The position numbers were made by a program, and so were the translations under genes. The notes beneath the pieces were generated by a model. The model searched no databases. It was not told the origin of the DNA and saw only the letters and a program-made list of their open reading frames with translations. 12,954 bases of DNA. Source: an uncultured Chitinophagaceae bacterium. GTDB lineage: Bacteria; Bacteroidota; Bacteroidia; Chitinophagales; Chitinophagaceae. Location of the stretch: the NCBI GenBank assembly GCA_903841915.1, contig CAIMKO010000473.1, forward strand, positions 1 through 12,954, in the 5' to 3' direction. Positions 7,776 through 12,954 of this stretch are shown here, piece by piece; the stretch's first letter is position 1; every line of letters begins with the position of its first letter.

Positions 7776-8395
7776 TCCTGTTTTTCGAAATCGTATTGTT
7801 TGATCACTTTGGCCGGATTACCCACTGCGACTGAATAAGGCGGGATGTTTTTTGTAACAACAGCTCCGGCTGCAATTACACTGTGTTTGCCGATGGTTAC
7901 CCCAGATGTAATAACAGCATTGGCGGCAACCCAGCATTCATCTTCAACAATAATAGCTGCCGTTAATATCTTTTGTTCATGAATCGGAAGGGTAACATCT
8001 CGATATTCATGGTTCAATGCACTAGCAACAATATTTTGGGCAAAGATCACATTATTGCCAATGGTGATGGGACCGATGATGGTATTTCCCATACCGATTA
8101 AAGTATGATGCCCGATGATAACATCGCCAACGCCATTATTTATGGTGCTGAAATCTTCGATGGTGGAATGATCCCCCAAAATAAATTGATTGAAAGGTAA
8201 AACATCTACTCTTGTTCTAGGCCTTATTTTGGCGCCTTTCCCCTTTTTATGAACAAAAGGATTTACAAACCATTTTACCCAAAGCCTTGGCCTGGCTTCA
8301 TTTGCGGGGATTAGCATGCGATGAACCAATTTCTTAATCCCGGGATTATTTTTAATGGAATCTTTTAAAGACATAGTATTGGAATGAAATACCAT
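7760..8395 (-). CDS. Left-handed beta-helix O-acetyltransferase (WcaF/Maa-like)
   Basis: A 211-residue hexapeptide-repeat acyltransferase, expected to transfer acetyl from acetyl-CoA to a sugar hydroxyl, probably on the polysaccharide made by the neighbours or its lipid-linked precursor. An N-terminal helical region (about 1-50) leads to irregular [LIV]GxxxxI turns: FILGDHSTIE, VIIGHHTLIG, ITIGNNVIFA and VTIGKHSVIAAGAVV. The loop NHEYRDVTLPI carries H129, the likely catalytic histidine of this family. The C-terminal cap PPYSVAVGNPAKVIK is typical. Two starts are possible: the ATG at 8395 used here and an ATG seven codons later (8374, MSLKDS). Neither has a ribosome binding site that decides it. 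It is on its own transcript, opposite to both flanking operons. The acceptor substrate is not known. Confidence 0.9.
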   Translation of the reverse strand: MVFHSNTMSLKDSIKNNPGIKKLVHRMLIPANEARPRLWVKWFVNPFVHKKGKGAKIRPRTRVDVLPFNQFILGDHSTIEDFSTINNGVGDVIIGHHTLIGMGNTIIGPITIGNNVIFAQNIVASALNHEYRDVTLPIHEQKILTAAIIVEDECWVAANAVITSGVTIGKHSVIAAGAVVTKNIPPYSVAVGNPAKVIKQYDFEKQEWVRV

Positions 8396-8622
8396 TGAAG
8401 TTATATTTTTTTCTGCTTTTTACCATGATATTATTGGCTAACAGCGAAATATCATTTGCGGATTGATAATATAATATAAGAGGCAATATTCATAATTAAA
8501 ACCGTTCTTTTTATTACCTTTAAAATACGTAAAGTCTAAGTGTGCCAAAATTATCGAAAGAATGAGAATTGAAGCATAACCAAAACGCTAGATACATGCT
8601 GATTTTCGGTAAATATTTTATA
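8396..8622. promoter_or_regulatory. Divergent intergenic region with 8-bp inverted repeat, upstream of exopolysaccharide operon
   Basis: About 227 bp between the acetyltransferase (-) and the exopolysaccharide operon (+). It holds a perfect inverted repeat, ATGATATT (8425-8432) and AATATCAT (8448-8455), with a 15-nt spacer. A TTTG at 8455-8458 touches the right arm. A TACCTTTA (8515-8522) matches the Bacteroidota -7 element in seven of eight positions, with no correctly spaced -33 element. A plus-strand CAAAATTA (8546-8553) is a perfect minus-strand -7 match for the acetyltransferase, again without a spaced -33. The TTG-initiated extension of the next gene (from 8569) falls in this region and is thought to be untranslated. 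Confidence 0.4.
8425..8455. repeat. 8-bp perfect inverted repeat, possible operator
   Basis: ATGATATT and its exact reverse complement AATATCAT are separated by 15 nt, giving arm centres 23 nt apart (about two helical turns). The spacing suits a dimeric DNA-binding protein better than a transcript hairpin, since the stem is AT-rich and followed by no T run. In AT-rich DNA a chance origin cannot be excluded. Confidence 0.35.
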
Positions 8623-9315
8623 ATGAAATTGACTCCAATAAAGCCTGTGAAATGTAAATATCTGTTTACTGTTTTATTTGTTTTTATTGTATTAGCAGGA
8701 AGCGGCCAGGAATCAATGTATCCGGAAGTAAATTATACTTTTTTGCAAAAGTTAATTGATACAGCAAAGGCAAGATATCCCAATATTAAAACATTTGATC
8801 ATCGTATCAATATTGCAAATGATAATCTTACAAAAGCGAAATTAGGATGGTTCGACATTCTTACTTTCTCAATGTCGTATAGTCCAACAAATGCAACATC
8901 GCTTACCAGTCCAACGCTTTCAGGGTATCAGGTGGGTATATTTCTTAATGTAGGAAATGTTGTTATTAAACCTCACAATATTAAACAAGCCAAAGAAGAG
9001 ATTAAGATTTCATTATTGAATAAAGAGCAGTCACTTTTGAATATTGAAGCTGAAGTAAAAGCGCGCTACTTTAAATATATTCAAGAGTTAACTACACTGC
9101 GATTACAGCTGCAAATGTCTTTAGATGTTGAAGCGGTGCTAAAGCAGGTAAAATATAAGTTTGAAAAAGGAGAAGAGAATTTCGAAAATTATACAAAGGC
9201 TTTGCTTCTGGTCTCGTCTTCAAAGCAAAATATTATTGCTTCTGAAGGATTGGTTTTAGTATCTAAAAGTGCTTTGGAGGAAATTATTGATAAAAAACTT
9301 GAAGACATACATTAA
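8623..9315 (+). CDS. Short TolC-like outer-membrane efflux/export protein
   Basis: A 230-residue secreted protein resembling one structural repeat of the TolC/outer-membrane efflux family. The start is placed at ATG 8623 because it gives a clean signal peptide: positive MKLTPIKPVKCKY, hydrophobic LFTVLFVFIVLAG, then a likely cut near GSGQ-ES. An ORF reaching back to a TTG at 8569 would bury this signal. The mature part has a long helix (LQKLIDTAKARYP through ANDNLTKAKLGW), two predicted strands around LTFSMSYSPT and YQVGIFLNVG, then long amphipathic helices (QAKEEIKISLL to the end). Canonical TolC proteins have two such repeats in 400-500 residues; this has one. Its stop overlaps the ATG of the Wzc-like gene by one base (TAATG), so the two are coupled. 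It probably forms the outer-membrane part of polysaccharide export; no Wza-type gene is visible. Confidence 0.75.
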   Translation: MKLTPIKPVKCKYLFTVLFVFIVLAGSGQESMYPEVNYTFLQKLIDTAKARYPNIKTFDHRINIANDNLTKAKLGWFDILTFSMSYSPTNATSLTSPTLSGYQVGIFLNVGNVVIKPHNIKQAKEEIKISLLNKEQSLLNIEAEVKARYFKYIQELTTLRLQLQMSLDVEAVLKQVKYKFEKGEENFENYTKALLLVSSSKQNIIASEGLVLVSKSALEEIIDKKLEDIH

Positions 9316-11498
9316 TGGAATTATCTAATTTTTTAAAATTGCTTTCCAGACAAAAGTACACTCTTATTGTTGTGCCGCTCATTGCTGTTGCAATAACTTA
9401 TTTTCTGGTACGTAAACTTCCCGATTCCTATACATCAAGAGGAAGAGTTGCTACAGGGTTGGTAGATCAATCACAACAAGAACTCATCAATAATCAAACA
9501 ACCGATGCAGGTGAGAATAAGATCAATCAGCAGTTCAACAATCTTATTCAGATGATGCAGTTGAAAAAAATATTTGATCAGGTTTCTTATCAACTTATCA
9601 TTCATGATCTAAGCAGCGATACGCCTTATCGGAAACCCACTAAGCTTTTAAAGTCATTGGGAACGGAAGCTAAGAAACATGCTTTGGAAGTATTTACCAA
9701 AAAATATAAAACTAGGGAACCGCTTTCATTATGGGATGATGACCAAAAAGGATTAAATGAATTAATCATTTCAATGGGTTATGATGAACCCACTTTAAAG
9801 AAAAAGATAACCATCTTCCGTACCAATAACAGTGATTTTATTGATCTGGAATTTGAATCAGATTCTCCTTTGCTTTCTGCATTCATCATTAATTCACTCT
9901 GTAATGAGTTCATTGTTTATTACTCTTTTCTGGTGAGAGAAAATCAAATGAAGGCAGTCAATTTCCTAGACAGTTTGATGAAGTTGAAACGCAGTACGAT
10001 GAACGGGCAAATGCAAGATCTGAAGAATTATAAAATATCAAATCGCGTTTTAAATTTAAATGAACAGGCAAAAAGTTTATATGGTCAAATTTCTGATTTT
10101 GAAACCAAAAAAGAAATGACCGACAAAGATATTTTGGCTTATACCGGAGCTTTAAAAAGTATTGAAGACAAATTTAATCCGCAGGACAGAAAATATTTAG
10201 AAAGTACTCTAACTAAAATCAATCAGGAAATTATTTCAACAAAAGGAAGTTTAAATCAATTATCTCAGGAGTATGTGAGAAGTAATTATGATCCCAAGAT
10301 AAAGCATAGAATGGATTCTTTGCAAATCATACTCACTTCGCAAATCAATCAATCGACTGATAAGTATATTTTGAATCCACTTGCTGCAAAAGAAAATTTG
10401 GTTCTTCAGAAATTAAATCTTGAAGTACAACTAGAGCTTGCAAAAAATAGCGTAAGTACATTGAAGAGTGAATTGGAAAAATTGAATAAAAAATTTGACC
10501 TGTTGGTCCCGCATGAAGCTGTAATTCAATCTTACGAAACAGAAATAGATATTGCAAGCAAAGAATATATAGAAATATTAAAAAAATTCAACCAAACAAG
10601 TTTAGAATCAAGTTTTTCAGTTCGTTTGCGTCAAATAGAATTAGCAATGCCGGGTGCTGCCCAGCCGTCCAAAAAAATGTTGATCGTTGCATTAAGCGGA
10701 ATGTTGAGTTTTATTTTTTGTATGGTGGTGATGTTTATTCTATTTTATATCGACGATTCTATCCATGTTCCGAAAGAATTGGCAGATAAAACAGATTTGC
10801 CTGTTTTAGGATTTCTTCCTTTTATTAAAACTTCTGTCATTAATCTTCCTGAAGTGTGGACGGAAGAAATCGACAAGAAAAAGATTGAGTTTAGAAATTT
10901 ATTACGCTCAACTCGTTTTGAGATTGAAAACGAAATGAAGAACAATAAATTTTTGTTGATAACAAGCCTTCACCCATTTGAAGGGAAAACTATTACAGCA
11001 TTAAGCTTGGCTTATGCATACTCTGCCATTAATAAAAAAGTTTTATTGATCGATGGGAATTTTGGAGACCCTGTTATAACTGCCAATTCTAATACAAAAT
11101 TATTTCTTGAAGATTATTTGGGTAATAAAATTTCTTTGAATCAACTACAAAATGAAAATAAGGTTACCACTTTAGGCACAAAGGGCGGCGATGTTTCATT
11201 ATTGGAATTATGCGATGAACAAGTGGTTCGCGAAAAATTACAAGCTTTAGAAACTTTGTTCGATATCATTATTATAGAAATGGCTTCATTAGATGCATTG
11301 AACAGAGCCAAAGAATGGGTTTCCTTCGGAAACAAGCTGGTTGCGGTTTTTGAAGCGAATCAAACCATAACAGCTGCAAAACAGGAAGAAGTGAATTATT
11401 TAAAAAGTCTAGATACAAAATTCAGTGGTTGGGTTTTAAATAAATATGGAAGCAGGAAACAGGCAGTAAAGAAAAGAGTTTGGTTTTGGAAAAAATAA
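9315..11498 (+). CDS. Wzz/Wzc-like polysaccharide co-polymerase with degenerate BY-kinase domain
   Basis: An inner-membrane chain-length and export protein of 727 residues. Topology is typical: short cytoplasmic N-terminus, TM1 (15-32), a long periplasmic part with coiled-coil stretches (about 205-430), a proline-containing segment before TM2 (MPGAAQP, 445-451), TM2 (454-478), then a cytoplasmic ATPase domain. That domain is eroded. The P-loop reads SLHPFEGKT (551-559) instead of a glycine-rich loop. The Walker A' is LLIDGNFGD (577-585) with N replacing the second Asp. The Walker B ends IIIIE (651-655) with Glu for Asp. The C-terminal tail has a single tyrosine (Y711) instead of the tyrosine cluster of tyrosine autokinases. 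ATP may still bind through GKT, but autophosphorylation is doubtful. Coupled by a 1-nt overlap to the TolC-like gene and 10 nt from the next gene, it probably guides polymer export. Confidence 0.88.
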   Translation: MELSNFLKLLSRQKYTLIVVPLIAVAITYFLVRKLPDSYTSRGRVATGLVDQSQQELINNQTTDAGENKINQQFNNLIQMMQLKKIFDQVSYQLIIHDLSSDTPYRKPTKLLKSLGTEAKKHALEVFTKKYKTREPLSLWDDDQKGLNELIISMGYDEPTLKKKITIFRTNNSDFIDLEFESDSPLLSAFIINSLCNEFIVYYSFLVRENQMKAVNFLDSLMKLKRSTMNGQMQDLKNYKISNRVLNLNEQAKSLYGQISDFETKKEMTDKDILAYTGALKSIEDKFNPQDRKYLESTLTKINQEIISTKGSLNQLSQEYVRSNYDPKIKHRMDSLQIILTSQINQSTDKYILNPLAAKENLVLQKLNLEVQLELAKNSVSTLKSELEKLNKKFDLLVPHEAVIQSYETEIDIASKEYIEILKKFNQTSLESSFSVRLRQIELAMPGAAQPSKKMLIVALSGMLSFIFCMVVMFILFYIDDSIHVPKELADKTDLPVLGFLPFIKTSVINLPEVWTEEIDKKKIEFRNLLRSTRFEIENEMKNNKFLLITSLHPFEGKTITALSLAYAYSAINKKVLLIDGNFGDPVITANSNTKLFLEDYLGNKISLNQLQNENKVTTLGTKGGDVSLLELCDEQVVREKLQALETLFDIIIIEMASLDALNRAKEWVSFGNKLVAVFEANQTITAAKQEEVNYLKSLDTKFSGWVLNKYGSRKQAVKKRVWFWKK

Positions 11499-11508
11499 AT
11501 AACTTAGA

Positions 11509-12699
11509 ATGATCTCATCATTTGCCAATATCGTATGGATTATATTTCAATTATTAATTGGCTATAACCTTGTATTTCCATTTTTGTTGTTCATAATTTA
11601 TCTTTTTAAAAGCAAAGAAAAAATAAATGTTGATAGTTCAATTGTAGAAGCGGATTATGCAATTATTGTTACCGCTTACGAACAAACGCATACACTTCCC
11701 CCTGTGATCGATTCATTACTGAAATTGAAATACAGCAACTATCTTATTTATATTGTTGCTGATAAGTGTGATGTAAGCAATTTAAAATTTGATGATGACA
11801 GAGTTATTGTTTTACGTCCTGAAGAAACATTGGGCAGTAACACCCGTTCTCATTTTTACGCCATTCATCGTTTCAAAAGAAACCACGAGAGATTAACGAT
11901 CATCGATAGTGATAATTTGGTTGAAACTGATTATTTATCGAAACTTAATCCATATTTTGACGCAGGATTTGAAGCAGTGCAGGGCGAACGCAAAGCAAAG
12001 AATTTAGACACTACTGTTGCTTGTGTAGATGCGGCAAGAGATGTATATTACCATTATTTTGATGGAAAAATTCTATTTGCTGTAGGTTCTTCTGCAACAT
12101 TAGCAGGTTCGGGCATGGCTTTCACTGTTGAGTTGTACAGGAAATGCCTGGAACATTTAGATATTACCGGAGCGGGATTTGATAAAGTTTTACAGAAAGA
12201 GATTCTATCGAGAAAATACAGGATTGCATTTACAAAAGAAGCCATTGTGTACGACGAAAAAACATCACGTTCGGATCAATTGGTTAAGCAAAGGTCTAGA
12301 TGGATCAATACCTGGTTTCGATATTTTACTTTCGGATTTCAATTAATTGCAAAAGGAGTTATCAACTTTAACTGGAATCAATTTTTGTTTGGATCTATTT
12401 TACTACGCCCGCCATTGTTTATCTTTTTAATTCTTTCTTTTGTTTTGATGCTGGCGAATATTTTTATTGATCCGTTTGTAGTATTCATTTGGCTAATAGC
12501 CTTCCTGATTTTTACTGCGGGATTTTTTATTGCGTTATTGAATTCAGAAACAGACAAACGTATTTATCAATCCCTGGGTGGCATTCCTACATTTATTTTC
12601 TATCAAGTGTTATCCTTATTGAAAGTAAGAAAGGCTAACAAGCATTCAGTTGCTACGCAACATTTTTATGACAAAAAATTAGATGAAGTAAAAGAATAA
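11509..12699 (+). CDS. Membrane-bound family 2 glycosyltransferase with QxxRW motif
   Basis: A 396-residue inner-membrane GT2 likely to build or extend the polysaccharide. One N-terminal helix (9-32) precedes the GT-A domain: ADYAIIVTAYEQ (48-59), a nucleotide-binding region ending in IIDSDN with D133-x-D135, GSGMAFTVELY (200-210) and GAGFDKVLQKEI (221-232) where the usual ED pair is reduced to D225. QRSRW (261-265) fits the QxxRW motif of processive enzymes such as cellulose and hyaluronan synthases. Three C-terminal hydrophobic segments follow (about 294-320, 323-345, 355-372). The QxxRW motif favours a processive or lipid-linked acceptor, but non-processive relatives exist. It sits 10 nt after the Wzc-like gene and 2 nt before a small membrane protein gene. 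Linkage and sugar are not readable. Confidence 0.9.
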   Translation: MISSFANIVWIIFQLLIGYNLVFPFLLFIIYLFKSKEKINVDSSIVEADYAIIVTAYEQTHTLPPVIDSLLKLKYSNYLIYIVADKCDVSNLKFDDDRVIVLRPEETLGSNTRSHFYAIHRFKRNHERLTIIDSDNLVETDYLSKLNPYFDAGFEAVQGERKAKNLDTTVACVDAARDVYYHYFDGKILFAVGSSATLAGSGMAFTVELYRKCLEHLDITGAGFDKVLQKEILSRKYRIAFTKEAIVYDEKTSRSDQLVKQRSRWINTWFRYFTFGFQLIAKGVINFNWNQFLFGSILLRPPLFIFLILSFVLMLANIFIDPFVVFIWLIAFLIFTAGFFIALLNSETDKRIYQSLGGIPTFIFYQVLSLLKVRKANKHSVATQHFYDKKLDEVKE

Positions 12700-12701
12700 A
12701 A

Positions 12702-12845
12702 ATGCGAACAGATCCATCGATAAAATATGCTAAACAAACGAAAGCAGAAATACAAAAGCGTATTGATGCTGTAACTAGAAAAGTGGCTGTTGCATTTGTA
12801 TTAGTCATCATTGTATTTTTTTATTTAAAAATGTTGATACCATAA
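12702..12845 (+). CDS. Small single-span membrane protein, 47 residues
   Basis: A short ORF beginning 2 nt after the GT2 stop. The first 27 residues are polar and basic (MRTDPSIKYAKQTKAEIQKR), forming a likely amphipathic helix. A hydrophobic span VAVAFVLVIIVFFYL (28-42) and a brief tail KMLIP follow. By the positive-inside rule the N-terminus should be cytoplasmic. Tight spacing in a run of coupled genes and a sensible membrane topology argue that it is real. No family is recognised. It may be an accessory subunit of the adjoining glycosyltransferase or export complex, which is inferred from position only. Confidence 0.65.
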   Translation: MRTDPSIKYAKQTKAEIQKRIDAVTRKVAVAFVLVIIVFFYLKMLIP

Positions 12846-12954
12846 GTGGAAAGCTTTCAAATATATTTTCAACGTCAACAAAAAGCCAAATGGCAAACTT
12901 TTTTAAGTGAGTGTAATAGAATTGTGTTAGTTGAAAAATTGAATAACATCCCCG
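12846..12954 (+). CDS. Start of an unidentified gene, cut by the window edge
   Basis: An open frame from a GTG directly after the TAA of the small membrane protein to the end of the window, 36 codons. It begins MESFQIYFQRQQKAKWQTFL if the GTG is used. It lies in the same frame as the 47-residue ORF, separated only by the stop codon. The visible part is polar with a short hydrophobic strand (RIVLVEKL), suggesting a soluble protein start. Too little is present to name a family. The codon content resembles its neighbours and the operon spacing supports it, but the GTG start has no clear ribosome binding site. Confidence 0.5.
   Translation, partial: MESFQIYFQRQQKAKWQTFLSECNRIVLVEKLNNIP

Noticed and set aside
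8569..8622. TTG-initiated extension of the TolC-like gene, with another ATG at 8596
   Set aside because: It would bury the signal peptide inside the protein; the ATG at 8623 gives a normal lipid-exported signal sequence architecture with charged, hydrophobic and cleavage regions.
10345..11335. Three minus-strand ORFs of 64-70 codons in the Wzc-like gene
   Set aside because: Shadows of the clear coding strand with no recognisable content.
12054..12245. Minus-strand 63-codon ORF in the membrane glycosyltransferase
   Set aside because: Opposite the conserved GSGMAF to FDKVLQ part of the GT2 domain; shadow.

Overview
The window is AT-rich and its genes have almost no Shine-Dalgarno sequences. 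Together with the protein types (H-NOX beside a HNOBA hybrid kinase, six-PAS hybrid kinase, Wzz/Wzc-like chain with a short TolC-like partner) this suggests a member of the Bacteroidota, perhaps a Chitinophagaceae-like soil or water bacterium. The lineage is inferred from style, not from a marker gene. No tRNA, rRNA, CRISPR array, insertion sequence or phage gene was seen.

Layout. (1) 28-867 (+) is a family 2 glycosyltransferase whose frame stays open to the left edge. (2) 864-5780 (-) is a two-gene nitric-oxide sensing operon: a stand-alone H-NOX heme protein, then, 9 nt later, a 1454-residue soluble hybrid histidine kinase (HNOBA, six PAS, HisKA, HATPase, REC, Hpt). Its stop codon overlaps that of the glycosyltransferase. 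(3) 6012-7637 (+) is a divergent pair: a CheY-like single receiver, then a polyprenyl-phosphate sugar-1-phosphate transferase with an N-terminal degenerate receiver domain and a four-cysteine insert. (4) 7760-8395 (-) is a left-handed beta-helix O-acetyltransferase, with a doubtful 34-codon ORF at its tail. (5) 8623-12954 (+) is a tightly packed exopolysaccharide operon: a half-length TolC-like outer-membrane protein, a Wzc-like chain-length/export protein with an eroded ATPase domain, a membrane GT2 with DxD and QxxRW motifs, a 47-residue single-span membrane protein, and a gene running off the right edge.

How they may work together. H-NOX and HNOBA are two parts of animal soluble guanylate cyclase. 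Here they lie on adjacent proteins, and the output is a histidine-aspartate phosphorelay instead of a cyclase. The divergent receiver could accept phosphate from the Hpt domain. It is encoded 21 nt before the enzyme that loads the first sugar on the lipid carrier, and that enzyme carries a receiver-like domain with no phosphorylation site. This allows a testable model in which NO controls exopolysaccharide initiation at the protein level. The domain assignments are well supported; the wiring is inference.
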